In this document: one piece after another, positions 18,292-27,055 of the stretch
Layout: each line of letters opens with the position of its first letter
How positions within the stretch are numbered: position 1 is the first letter of the stretch
NCBI RefSeq assembly: GCF_013283875.1
Contig: NZ_CP054139.1
Span: 4,092,001 to 4,156,000 of the forward strand
Origin: Mucilaginibacter mali
GTDB taxonomy: Bacteria; Bacteroidota; Bacteroidia; Sphingobacteriales; Sphingobacteriaceae
Direction of reading: 5' to 3'
DNA length: 64,000 nucleotides
Made by a program: the position numbers and the translations under genes
The notes under the pieces: model-generated
Seen by the model: the letters and a program-made list of their open reading frames with translations, nothing else
Databases searched by the model: none
What the model was told of the DNA's origin: nothing

Positions 18292-19407
18292 TTATTTTTT
18301 AGCTATAGCAGTGTTATTACCTATTATCCATCTAAACCTAGTGCGGTTTATCCCCTTCACCAAAAACAAAGTGACTAAATATACAACCAAAAACCTTGAA
18401 TACTGGTATACCGCCAAAGATAAGGCCGGCATATCGCCGGGATTCTCCAGGTTAAGGTGGATCAGTATTTCGGGCAGCAGGTTAAACACCATAATGTAAT
18501 GGATAAGGTAGATGCCGTAGGTAGTTTCACGTGGTTTAAAATATCCGGTCAGGTTAAAATTCCCGATCTTCACCAACAAGGCAAACGAGGCCAGCGAATA
18601 CAAAATATTGGTAACACGCAGCGTATTAAACGGATCCTGGCTGGTACGATCGAACAGGTAACGGCTTTCGGCAAGGGCCAGCGTTAGGGTAAGCAGGTAC
18701 AGTAACACAAAGATGAGATAAGGCGTGCTCCTTATTTCACGTTCAAGCGCCTCCCAATGCTTATGCAATTGCGCGCCCAGCCACAGGAAGAATACAAAGC
18801 CGAATATGGCCGTGGTATGGATGGGATAGATCCATTCAAAATAAATATTCACGCTGTAAAACAGGGTACAGGCCAGCAGAACCGCGCCCAATTTCCACGA
18901 GTATAGCTGCCGTTTAAACATCAGCAATATACCGATACAAATGAGGAAATTGATAATGAACCAATAATTGGAATCGAGGTAAACTACCTTAAGCGTATGC
19001 AGCAGATCGGTCCCGAAGTTATACGGATCATGGTAGATGCGCAGGCTCATTATCGCGTTTTTGACCATAATGGCCACCAAAAACACCAACGACCAGATGA
19101 TCCAGGGTTTAAACGTGCTTTTAAACCGGCGCCCAAGGTATTGCCCGGGTGTATACTCGGCAAACTTATCGCCAAGTAAAAATCCCGCCATCAGAAAGAA
19201 GGTAATGGTACCGAATTTAGCTACCTGGATATTAACCGCATAAGCCCAAAAGCCGGCGCCATACGATTTAAAAATATAATCGCCCATGCCGAAGCTGTGA
19301 TCGGCCACAATGCTCATCATTGCTAAACAACGGATGTCGTCGATAAAGGTATAATTGCGCTTGTGGGGATTATCGTTTACTAAATTCTGCATGTTGTCGG
19401 GGGGCAA
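18292..19407 (-). CDS. Acyltransferase 3 family membrane protein, 371 aa
   Basis: About ten membrane helices are seen. Near the start is RCLAMMSIVADHSFGMGDY, which holds the family's conserved histidine in an R-x(10)-H arrangement. Further on are FFLMAGFLLGDKF and a GIYLIHYIMVF region near residue 300. Proteins of this family move acetyl or other acyl groups across the inner membrane onto glycans. It heads the minus-strand operon with two methyltransferase-like genes, which suggests a module that decorates the polysaccharide made by the convergent operon. Confidence 0.9.
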   Translation of the reverse strand: MPPDNMQNLVNDNPHKRNYTFIDDIRCLAMMSIVADHSFGMGDYIFKSYGAGFWAYAVNIQVAKFGTITFFLMAGFLLGDKFAEYTPGQYLGRRFKSTFKPWIIWSLVFLVAIMVKNAIMSLRIYHDPYNFGTDLLHTLKVVYLDSNYWFIINFLICIGILLMFKRQLYSWKLGAVLLACTLFYSVNIYFEWIYPIHTTAIFGFVFFLWLGAQLHKHWEALEREIRSTPYLIFVLLYLLTLTLALAESRYLFDRTSQDPFNTLRVTNILYSLASFALLVKIGNFNLTGYFKPRETTYGIYLIHYIMVFNLLPEILIHLNLENPGDMPALSLAVYQYSRFLVVYLVTLFLVKGINRTRFRWIIGNNTAIAKK

Positions 19408-19458
19408 AAATACGCTTTTCTGCCGATGGGTGTATCAGCTTTGTTCTAAGAGTAGAAT

Positions 19459-19606
19459 TTAACCACAAAGGACACAAAGAGAAAAGCACAAAGAACACAG
19501 AGCTTTTAATCAGAAATACTTCGTCTAATAAAAAAAGACCACAAAGCCTGATTGGTTCAAGTCTTTGTGGCCTTTGTGTAATTCTTCTTTGTGTACTTAG
19601 TGGTTA
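19459..19606. repeat. Inverted repeat, TTAACCACAAAGG family, copy 2
   Basis: Left arm TTAACCACAAAGGACACAAA and right arm ending TTTGTGTACTTAGTGGTTA surround about 70 bases. It fills the space between the acyltransferase and beta-barrel genes. Confidence 0.85.
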
Positions 19607-19617
19607 GATCACTAATA

Positions 19618-20295
19618 TTAAAAGAACTTAAAGCCCAGCCCTATCTGCCATACCTGGTTACGATATTGCGGCGCGTAGGTGCCGTTGTTGTCGTTATTTT
19701 GCAGATCGAGGGTGTAGCGGCCGCGCAATTCAACGTTCGGGTTCAGGTCGATACCTAAACCGATCACGCCGCCCAGTACGCTTTTGTTGTAACCATCCGC
19801 ATCGCGATTGTAAACCTCTTCTTTGGTGGTCACAAAGCCAGAGCGGTAGGTGTTTGTGGTAGATGTTAAAAACGAGATCTGCGGACCTACTACAAAGTTA
19901 AAGCCCGGGGCCAGTTGCAGTTTGGCCAGCAAAGGCACATCAATAAAGTTGCTGCGCTGTGCAAAATCGCCATCAATTGTTTTAGCAGTGTAGCCTTTCT
20001 GCGAGAACAGAACTTCACCCTCGAATGCCAATGGTTTAACGATAGGTATGTCCAGGCTACCGCCGATGTTCATACCTACCTTGGTATCAGTATTATAATT
20101 AGAGTTGTTAACATTCACCAGGTTAGAGATGTTTACACCGCCGACAATGCCGAATTTCACTTTATAAAAGTCATCACCGCGTTGCACACGATTTTGATTA
20201 GCGGCCGGATACCTGCGTGGCGAGGGGTAACGGCGCTGCGCGCTTACTGAACCTGCTACCAGCAGGGCTATAGCTAAAAAGGTTAATTTTTTCAT
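19618..20295 (-). CDS. Outer membrane beta-barrel protein (PorT-like type), 225 aa
   Basis: The signal peptide MKKLTFLAIALLVAGSVSAQ is followed by a basic RRYPSPRRYP linker. Alternating hydrophobic beta-strands then run from KFGIVGGVNISNLV to a C-terminal VWQIGLGFKFF, ending with a phenylalanine as outer-membrane barrels do. Eight strands would fit the length. This is the small barrel group often named PorT-like in Bacteroidota. Its function is unknown. It is monocistronic and divergent from the GH3 gene. Confidence 0.85.
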   Translation of the reverse strand: MKKLTFLAIALLVAGSVSAQRRYPSPRRYPAANQNRVQRGDDFYKVKFGIVGGVNISNLVNVNNSNYNTDTKVGMNIGGSLDIPIVKPLAFEGEVLFSQKGYTAKTIDGDFAQRSNFIDVPLLAKLQLAPGFNFVVGPQISFLTSTTNTYRSGFVTTKEEVYNRDADGYNKSVLGGVIGLGIDLNPNVELRGRYTLDLQNNDNNGTYAPQYRNQVWQIGLGFKFF

Positions 20296-20438
20296 GGTTA
20301 AATTAAAATGTGTATTAAATTATTACAGCTATAGAATAGTACTTTGCCTAAAGGTTTATTCTACATCGATATTTTCTACCCAATGACAAACAAATTAGCG
20401 GGTTTGTTTTTTTAATTTACCTTTGAGCGTGGTGGCGA

Positions 20439-20487
20439 ATTAACCACAAAGCACACAAAGGGAGAAGCACAAAGGCCACGGAGCCTT
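20439..20487. repeat. Single arm of the TTAACCACAAAG family
   Basis: TTAACCACAAAGCACACAAA and GGCCACGGAGCCTTG are present, but I see no inverted partner before the GH3 start. This is a half element. Confidence 0.7.
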
Positions 20488-20519
20488 GCTATCAGACACC
20501 TATACCACTGTATTAAACG

Positions 20520-22241
20520 ATGAATAAATTATTATTAGGCTGCTTATTTTTTATACTGATCGCATTTGATGCTTCAGCGCAAAGGCAGGATTATATTTCT
20601 ACTATCGACCAGCAAAATCACTGGGTCGATTCGGTGTTTAACAAACTAAGCCGCAGGCGGAAGATACAGCAGTTGCTTTTTGTACGCGCGCATACCAATT
20701 TGGGGCTGAAGTACGAGGATTCGGTAGCCAAGGTCATAAAAAAAGAACAGTTGGGCGGCGTGGTATTCTTCCAGGGTGGCCCGGTGCGCCAGGCCGATCT
20801 GACCAACCGTTACCAAAAGCTGGTGAAGATACCGATGATCATCACCATGGATGGCGAGTGGGGCCTGGGTATGCGTTTGGATAGCACCATCTCCTATCCT
20901 TATCAAATGGCATTGGGCGCTATACAGGATAACAACCTGATCTATAAAATGGGCCAGTACGTAGCTTACGATTTTAAGCGCATGGGCATGCAGATGAACC
21001 TGGCACCCGATATGGATGTGAACAATAACCCCAACAACCCGGTCATCAATTACCGCTCGTTCGGCGATAATAAATACAACGTGGCGCAAAAGGGTATCGC
21101 TTACGTGCAGGGCATGCAAAACGGTGGCATCCTCACTACGGCCAAACACTTCCCCGGTCATGGCGATACGGATGTGGATTCGCACTTCGATCTGCCGCAG
21201 TTAACCTTTAATACTACCAGGTTAGATTCGCTTGAGGAATACCCCTTCCGCGAGGCTATTAAGGCCGGCATCAGCGGGGTGATGGTAGCTCATATGAATA
21301 TCCCGGCTTTGGATAGCACCAAGAATTTACCCTCTACCCTCTCGCGCCCTATCATTACCGGCGTGTTAAAAGATCAGTTAGGCTTTAAAGGGTTGATCGT
21401 ATCCGATGCCATGGGCATGAAGGGGGTAGTGAAGTTTTTCCCCAACGGCCAGGCCGATGTTCGCGCCTTTATTGCCGGTAATGATGTGTTGGAACTGTCC
21501 GAAAACTCCAGGCGCGCCATGAAGATGATCAAAAAAGCCATCCGCAAGGGCGAGATAGACGAAAAGGAACTGGACGCGCGGGTGAAGAAGATCTTAGCCG
21601 CCAAATACTGGGTGGGCTTAAACCAATACCAGCCGGTTAACACCGCCAACCTGGTAGCCGATCTTAATCGCCCCGATGCCCTGGCCCTGCAACAGGAACT
21701 GGCCGATAAAGCTGTTACGCTGCTTAAAGGCGATACCATCATCCAAAAGCTTGACCCAGGCAAACGTACAGCGATAGTAAGCATCGGTGCAACTGCCCCT
21801 ACCGTCTACCAACAGGAACTGGCCAAAACCTTTACCAACAGCAAAATGTACTTTGTAAGCAAGGATGCCCAGGCACCTGATATGAACAGCATCTTGCAAG
21901 ATTTGAAAGGCTACGATCAGGTCATCATCGGTATACATGATAACCGCCTGCGCCCGGCAAGTAAGCTTGATTTCAGCAATAACGTGAAGCTAATGATAGC
22001 CGATCTGGCCGCGTATCCGAACACCGTTATCAGTGTATTTGCTAACCCATATACCATTGCCGGTTTACCGGGGATAGAGAAAAGCGGTGCCTTGTTAGCC
22101 TGCTACCAAAAAGAAGCACCAATGCAAAAGGCGGCTGTTAGGATCATCACCAAACAGATCAAAGCTGCCGGCCGGTTATCGGTTAGTGTGAATACTTATT
22201 TCCCGAATGGGGCGGGGATAGTGGCGGGTGTAAATCCATAA
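20520..22241 (+). CDS. Secreted glycoside hydrolase family 3 (NagZ-like), 573 aa
   Basis: A signal peptide (MNKLLLGCLFFILIAFDASAQ) exports it to the periplasm. The catalytic domain carries the beta-N-acetylhexosaminidase signature TAKHFPGHGDTDVDSH, with H210, H214 and D216, and the nucleophile region VSDAMGMKGV with D296. A second GH3 domain follows from about 400. Such enzymes remove N-acetylglucosamine from peptidoglycan fragments. Many Bacteroidota homologues are near 1000 aa because of a fused beta-lactamase domain; here that domain is absent. It is convergent, with a 9-base gap, on the L,D-transpeptidase gene, which also fits cell-wall turnover. Confidence 0.92.
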   Translation: MNKLLLGCLFFILIAFDASAQRQDYISTIDQQNHWVDSVFNKLSRRRKIQQLLFVRAHTNLGLKYEDSVAKVIKKEQLGGVVFFQGGPVRQADLTNRYQKLVKIPMIITMDGEWGLGMRLDSTISYPYQMALGAIQDNNLIYKMGQYVAYDFKRMGMQMNLAPDMDVNNNPNNPVINYRSFGDNKYNVAQKGIAYVQGMQNGGILTTAKHFPGHGDTDVDSHFDLPQLTFNTTRLDSLEEYPFREAIKAGISGVMVAHMNIPALDSTKNLPSTLSRPIITGVLKDQLGFKGLIVSDAMGMKGVVKFFPNGQADVRAFIAGNDVLELSENSRRAMKMIKKAIRKGEIDEKELDARVKKILAAKYWVGLNQYQPVNTANLVADLNRPDALALQQELADKAVTLLKGDTIIQKLDPGKRTAIVSIGATAPTVYQQELAKTFTNSKMYFVSKDAQAPDMNSILQDLKGYDQVIIGIHDNRLRPASKLDFSNNVKLMIADLAAYPNTVISVFANPYTIAGLPGIEKSGALLACYQKEAPMQKAAVRIITKQIKAAGRLSVSVNTYFPNGAGIVAGVNP

Positions 22242-22250
22242 ACGGATATC

Positions 22251-23069
22251 TCACTTCCTGATCTCAATAACCGTCCCCTGCGCCACCCTATCAAACAGCG
22301 TATCCATATCCTTATTTTGCAGGGCGATGCAGCCGGCGGTCCAGTCTTTAGCGTTCACCTTATCGGGTTTGGTACCGTGTACCATAATGCCATTGCCGGC
22401 GCTGAGACCCTTTTGCTTAGCGTATTGCTTTTCGTCGGGGTTGGGGTACGATATAAGCATACTTTTATAGTAGGCATCATCGCGGGTATATTTCAAATCT
22501 ACATCGTAAATACCCTCGGGGGTTTTGCCGTCCTTATCAAACTGCTTTTTGCCAACCGGCTGAAAGCCCAGGTTGATGGGGAGTGTTAACATGCTGACGC
22601 CTTTGCGCAGCAATATCATTTTACGCTCGCTCTTCAGGACCAATATCCTGTCGGCCTGGTTAAGGGTATGGGCTATTTGATCAAGCTTCACCTGCCAGCT
22701 TTTAACGGTATCGGGCAAAAAGATGCTCCAGCGTCCTGCCCGGTCTACAGCCAGCACATCCTTCTTCAGGGTATCGCGCGCGCCTTCGGTTTTCTGCTGC
22801 AGGCGCCAAACACCCTTGTCCTGGTAAATGCATGCCTCCTTATTAAATACCGGTTTAATATACTGGTTAAATTTCAGCGGTGTACCGTTGGCATCGTGCA
22901 CAATGATGGTGGTATCCAAATTGGCAGGCAGGTGATGCCACAAGCTATCGTTCCATTTTATACCCGTATCCAAATCGGTTACACCGGGGATGACACGGGG
23001 CTGCATTTTGTACCATGCGCACAGGCCGATAGTAGCGGCTAACATGAAAAACAGGATGAATACCTTCAT
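22251..23069 (-). CDS. L,D-transpeptidase family protein (YkuD domain), 272 aa
   Basis: An N-terminal hydrophobic helix (about 1-17) anchors or exports it. Residues about 145-270 form the YkuD domain: RILVLKSERKMILLRKG, TPEGIYDVD, and the catalytic motif HGT...WTAGC with H231 and C247 and conserved G246. These enzymes form 3-3 crosslinks in peptidoglycan or attach proteins to it. The catalytic cysteine is preceded by T-A-G instead of the usual S-x-G, an allowed variation. It is followed upstream by a 614-base gap with repeats. Confidence 0.92.
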   Translation of the reverse strand: MKVFILFFMLAATIGLCAWYKMQPRVIPGVTDLDTGIKWNDSLWHHLPANLDTTIIVHDANGTPLKFNQYIKPVFNKEACIYQDKGVWRLQQKTEGARDTLKKDVLAVDRAGRWSIFLPDTVKSWQVKLDQIAHTLNQADRILVLKSERKMILLRKGVSMLTLPINLGFQPVGKKQFDKDGKTPEGIYDVDLKYTRDDAYYKSMLISYPNPDEKQYAKQKGLSAGNGIMVHGTKPDKVNAKDWTAGCIALQNKDMDTLFDRVAQGTVIEIRK

Positions 23070-23130
23070 TGAATCAAATATAACTAATTAATTAGTTAAT
23101 GCAAATGGCCGGAGCATTATTTGAATTGCG

Positions 23131-23318
23131 CACGCGGTTACTCACCCCGACGACGCTTCGCTGGTCGACCTTCTCTTCGCTGCGCGGGGCAGCGGGTAGG
23201 AGGTGTGGTGGTAATCATATAGCGATGGGTTGTAAACCCATCGGCTACGGTTATAACATTCCCCTCTTTTGCCAAAGGCAAGAGAGGGTGGTCGGCGAAG
23301 CTACGACCGGGTGAGTCA
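23131..23318. repeat. Composite inverted repeat, CTCACCCCGACGACGCTTCG family, copy 1
   Basis: The left arm CTCACCCCGACGACGCTTCG and the right arm ...GGCGAAGCTACGACCGGGTGAGT are inverted. Inside lie a palindrome GATGGGTTGTAAACCCATC (23224-23242) and a CCTCTTTTGCCAAAGG hairpin. The same arms recur at 26868-27011. Confidence 0.85.
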
Positions 23319-23348
23319 GCGCCGCATGCAGAGCCGCTTTGTTTGTAA

Positions 23349-23378
23349 GACTAACGAACGTTCGACGCTCCGTTAGTC
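23349..23378. repeat. Hairpin GACTAACG / CGTTAGTC
   Basis: GACTAACGAACGTTCGACGC begins a 30-base imperfect palindrome ending CCGTTAGTC. The rest of the gap from 23379 to 23682 holds no gene that I can support, only a candidate promoter box. Confidence 0.65.
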
Positions 23379-23608
23379 GGTTGTTGATTTGATTTACCTG
23401 CACAACCGCTCAATATAAACCCGGGCGAAGCGGAAACCCCACAGCAGAAGCGTCGGGTATAGCGTAGGAGCGAGGAGTTGCAGCGTAGCACGGGAACAAA
23501 CACCTGATAGTAGCAATACCACTGCTTTTCAAAATCTCCTTAATATTATTGGTGAATCCTTTATTCACAAAACATCCCAACCTATAACCAAAACTAATAG
23601 CCTATACC

Positions 23609-23616
23609 TATTTTTG
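23609..23616 (+). promoter_or_regulatory. Candidate -7 box TATTTTTG for the helicase gene
   Basis: It is an exact TAnnTTTG match about 67 bases upstream of the ATG chosen at 23683. No convincing -33 box is seen. Confidence 0.4.
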
Positions 23617-23682
23617 TAACCAGCATTTGACGTTGCCGCCGCCCAATTGTGGCGCTTTTTAATTATTTTTACCTTCCAAGCT

Positions 23683-26600
23683 ATGCAGTCTGCCTACCAA
23701 AAATACCAGGAGAAATTTGAACAAGTGTTAGCCGGTTTAAACGAGCAGCAGTTGGCCGCCGTTAATAAAATGGATGGCCCTGTACTGGTAGTGGCCGGGC
23801 CGGGGACGGGTAAAACGCAGATCTTAGCCGCCCGCATTGGCAAGATACTGATAGAAACCGATGCCCAGCCCAACGAGATCCTTTGCCTTACCTATACCGA
23901 TGCCGGCGCCGTGGCCATGCGTAAGCGCCTGTTCGAGTTTATTGGCCCCGATGCTTACCGCATCCACATCCATACCTTTCACGCTTTTTGTAACGAGGTG
24001 ATCCAGGAGAACCTGGAATACTTCGGCAAACTGAGTCTGGAGCCGCTGTCCGACCTGGAATCGGCTATGCTGTTTCGCGAACTGGTGGACGATTTTGGCA
24101 AAGACCACCTGCTGAAGCGTTTTACCGGCGATGTTTATTACGATATCCCAAGGTTGCGTTCGCTGTTCTCGACCATGAAGAAAGAGAACTGGAGCGAGGA
24201 GCAAATAGCCGAAGCGGTACGCGAATATTTGCAGGATCTGCATCTGCGCGAGGGCTTTTATTATAAACGACCCAATGCCAGTCGCGGCATAAAAGCCGGC
24301 GACCCGAAGCAAAAGGAGATAGACGCGGCACACGAGAGCATGAGTAAGCTGTTGGCCGCCGTGGGCGAATACCGGAACTACCAGGCCAAAATGAACAGTC
24401 AAAGCCGTTACGATTACGACGACATGATCATCTGGGTGCTGAACGCTTTCCGTAATAACGAGGAGATTTTGCGCCGCTACCAGGAGCGCTACCAGTACGT
24501 GCTGGTAGATGAGTTTCAGGATACCAGCGGCGCGCAAAACGAGTTGCTGAAATTCATCATCAGCTATTGGGAAACGCCCAATGTGTTTGTGGTGGGCGAT
24601 GATGACCAGTCCATTTTCCGTTTCCAGGGCGCCAACATGAAAAATATTTTGGATTTCGCGGGCGATTACGTGGCCACGCTGAAAACCATCGTACTTAAGC
24701 ATAATTACCGCTCCAACCAGCATATACTGGATATATCGCGCTCACTTATCGATAACAATAACGAGCGGCTAACCACGCAGCTTAACCTTGATAAAAACCT
24801 GCAGGCATCGCACCCGCGCTTTAACAAACTGGCTGTTGAGCCACTGATACGCGAATACGCCAACCCCGACCAGGAAATGGTGGACGTAGCCCGGCAAATA
24901 GAGCAACTGGTGAATACCGGCACGCCCCCGGGCGAGATAGCCGTAATTTACCGAAACCACAGCCAGGCCGAGGATTTGGTGTATTATCTTGATAGTAAAA
25001 AAATAGCTGTAAATACCCGTCGCCGTATTGATATTTTGACAGAGCCATTCGGCGAAAAGATCACCAATATCCTGCGTTACCTCGCCGCCGAAATGGAGAC
25101 GCCTTACAGTGGGGATGATAAGCTGTTCGAGATCTTGCATTACGATTTCTTCGACATCCCACCTATAGATGTGGCTAAGGCCAGCATTGCGGTGGCTACC
25201 GAAAATTACAGCACGGCCAGCAAGGGCTTGCCTAAAACATCGCTGCGGCGTTACATCAGCGAGATGCGCATGCCATCGCAAATTGGCATGTTTGATGCCG
25301 CGCCCAATCACGAAATCAAATACCTGATGCGCTATATCGACGATTTGCTGAAAACATCGGTAAGCGAAACCCTGCAGGAGTTGTTTCAGCAGGTGATCAA
25401 CAAAATGGGCATCCTGAAATATATTATGAAGCAGCCCGATAAGGGTAAGTATATGCAGATGCTCAGCAACTTCTTCGATTTTTTGAAAGGCGAAAGCCGC
25501 AAGAACCCGGAGATCACACTGGCGGAGTTTATCGAAATTATCGACCTGATGAAGAAGAACGGCATCCGGCTGGATCTGCATCAACTGATCTATTCGGACA
25601 ATGGGGTTAACTTCCTCACCGCGCACGGATCAAAGGGTTTGGAGTATGAGCATGTATTTATGATTGGCTGCAACAAAAGGATTTGGGACAGCAAAGGCCG
25701 CAATATGGGCTTCAGTTATCCCGATACGCTGATGCAGGCCCCGGCTAATGATATCTCTGAAAAAGAGGAGGCCCGCCGCCTGTTTTACGTGGCGCTTACC
25801 CGCGCCAAGCAGCACCTGTCCATCTCTTATTCGGCCATGGATAAGAACGAAAAGGACCAGGAGGCATCGCAATTTATCGGCGAGATATTGGCCACCACCC
25901 ACCTGAAGCTAGAGCATCCGAAGGTAGATCCGGACGATATGGTCGACTTTTTCCTAACCCAGTATAACGAGGATGATAAGCCTAAAGTGCAACTGCTGGA
26001 TACCGCCTACATCAACCAATTGCTGCAAAACTACACGCTGTCGGTAACCCACCTTAGTAATTATTTGGATTGCCCGCTTCGGTTTTACTTCCAGTGCTTG
26101 ATCAGGGTGCCATCGGGTAAAAGTCCGGCGGCTACTTTTGGTTCGGCGGTGCACGATGCTTTACGTAAGGCCTTTAAAAAACTGAAGGATAATAACGATG
26201 AGTTCCTGTCGGCAAATGAGTTTTTGCAGGATTTTAAGGCGTACATCTATCGCAACCGCGATGCCTTTACCAAGGATGAATTTAAGCGCCGGGTGGAATA
26301 TGGCGAAAAGATCTTACCGGTTTATTACGACCTGAACACCCCGTACTGGAACAAGGTAACGCTGGTGGAACTACCTATTAAAAACCTGGAAATAGCCGGT
26401 GTACCCGTAAAAGGGAACCTGGATAAGGTGGAGTTTATGGGTAAAGACGTAACCGTGGTTGACTATAAAACCGGTAAGCTGAAATACGCCAAGGATAAAT
26501 TCCGCCGGCCGGATGATGAATTACCTAACGGTGGCGATTACTGGCGCCAGGCGGTATTTTATAAGTTGCTGATAGACCACGACCGCACCAAGGACTGGCA

Positions 26601-26847
26601 GGTAACCGGCACCGTGTTCGATTTTATAGAACCCATTGCCGAGGGCGAATATCACAAAGAAAAGGTGGTGATCAGTCCGCAGGATGAAGAGACGGTAAAA
26701 GAACAGATCACCGAAACCTACCGCAAAATTATGGCGCACGATTTTGCCACCGGCTGCGGCAAAAAAGAATGCGACTGGTGCCACTTTGTGCGCAGCAATT
26801 TTGAACAGCCAGGCAAAATGATGGAGCTGGCGGAGGATGGGGAATAA
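23683..26847 (+). CDS. UvrD-type helicase fused to PD-(D/E)XK nuclease, 1054 aa
   Basis: I start at the ATG 23683; an in-frame TTG 36 bases upstream would add an unlikely hydrophobic leader. The SF1 motor has Q-motif NEQQLAAV, Walker A AGPGTGKT (38-45), Walker B LVDEFQDTS with D276-E277, DDDQSIFRFQGA, and LYYVALTRAKQHL-like motif VI. The C-terminal 260 residues hold a RecB-type nuclease with VVDYKTGKL (D927, K929). C797 with C1025, C1030 and C1033 fits the iron-sulfur staple of AddB-like nucleases. It would unwind and cut DNA ends in recombination or repair. No AddB or RecC partner is in the window. Confidence 0.9.
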   Translation: MQSAYQKYQEKFEQVLAGLNEQQLAAVNKMDGPVLVVAGPGTGKTQILAARIGKILIETDAQPNEILCLTYTDAGAVAMRKRLFEFIGPDAYRIHIHTFHAFCNEVIQENLEYFGKLSLEPLSDLESAMLFRELVDDFGKDHLLKRFTGDVYYDIPRLRSLFSTMKKENWSEEQIAEAVREYLQDLHLREGFYYKRPNASRGIKAGDPKQKEIDAAHESMSKLLAAVGEYRNYQAKMNSQSRYDYDDMIIWVLNAFRNNEEILRRYQERYQYVLVDEFQDTSGAQNELLKFIISYWETPNVFVVGDDDQSIFRFQGANMKNILDFAGDYVATLKTIVLKHNYRSNQHILDISRSLIDNNNERLTTQLNLDKNLQASHPRFNKLAVEPLIREYANPDQEMVDVARQIEQLVNTGTPPGEIAVIYRNHSQAEDLVYYLDSKKIAVNTRRRIDILTEPFGEKITNILRYLAAEMETPYSGDDKLFEILHYDFFDIPPIDVAKASIAVATENYSTASKGLPKTSLRRYISEMRMPSQIGMFDAAPNHEIKYLMRYIDDLLKTSVSETLQELFQQVINKMGILKYIMKQPDKGKYMQMLSNFFDFLKGESRKNPEITLAEFIEIIDLMKKNGIRLDLHQLIYSDNGVNFLTAHGSKGLEYEHVFMIGCNKRIWDSKGRNMGFSYPDTLMQAPANDISEKEEARRLFYVALTRAKQHLSISYSAMDKNEKDQEASQFIGEILATTHLKLEHPKVDPDDMVDFFLTQYNEDDKPKVQLLDTAYINQLLQNYTLSVTHLSNYLDCPLRFYFQCLIRVPSGKSPAATFGSAVHDALRKAFKKLKDNNDEFLSANEFLQDFKAYIYRNRDAFTKDEFKRRVEYGEKILPVYYDLNTPYWNKVTLVELPIKNLEIAGVPVKGNLDKVEFMGKDVTVVDYKTGKLKYAKDKFRRPDDELPNGGDYWRQAVFYKLLIDHDRTKDWQVTGTVFDFIEPIAEGEYHKEKVVISPQDEETVKEQITETYRKIMAHDFATGCGKKECDWCHFVRSNFEQPGKMMELAEDGE

Positions 26848-26867
26848 CCTCAATGTCATTGCGGGGT

Positions 26868-27011
26868 AGACTCACCCGGTCCGCGCTTCGCTGGACCACC
26901 CTCTCTCGCCTTTGGCGAAAGAGGGAAAAAGGTTATCCGATACTGCTTCTGCCCTCTTTCCGCGAAGCGAAGAGAGAGGGTCGACCAGCGAAGCGTAGTC
27001 GGGGTGAGTAA
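26868..27011. repeat. Composite inverted repeat, CTCACCCGG family, copy 2
   Basis: The arms GACTCACCCGGTCCGCGCTT and ...GCGAAGCGTAGTCGGGGTGAG are inverted. Inner hairpins are CCCTCTCTCGCCTTTGGCGA and CCCTCTTTCCGCGAAGCG. Outside the arms, TGTCATTGCGG and CCGCAATGA add a further inverted match. Confidence 0.88.
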
Positions 27012-27055
27012 ATGTCGCCGCAATGAAGAACTGAAGATTTGACAAACTAAACAAC

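Noticed and set aside
23099-23314. 71-aa frame in the gap before the helicase
   Set aside because: It translates repeat and palindrome sequence, and has no protein-like composition.
23824-25626. Long antisense frames (299 and 285 aa) opposite the helicase
   Set aside because: The helicase frame holds all catalytic motifs; the antisense products are low in acidic residues and have no recognisable domain.
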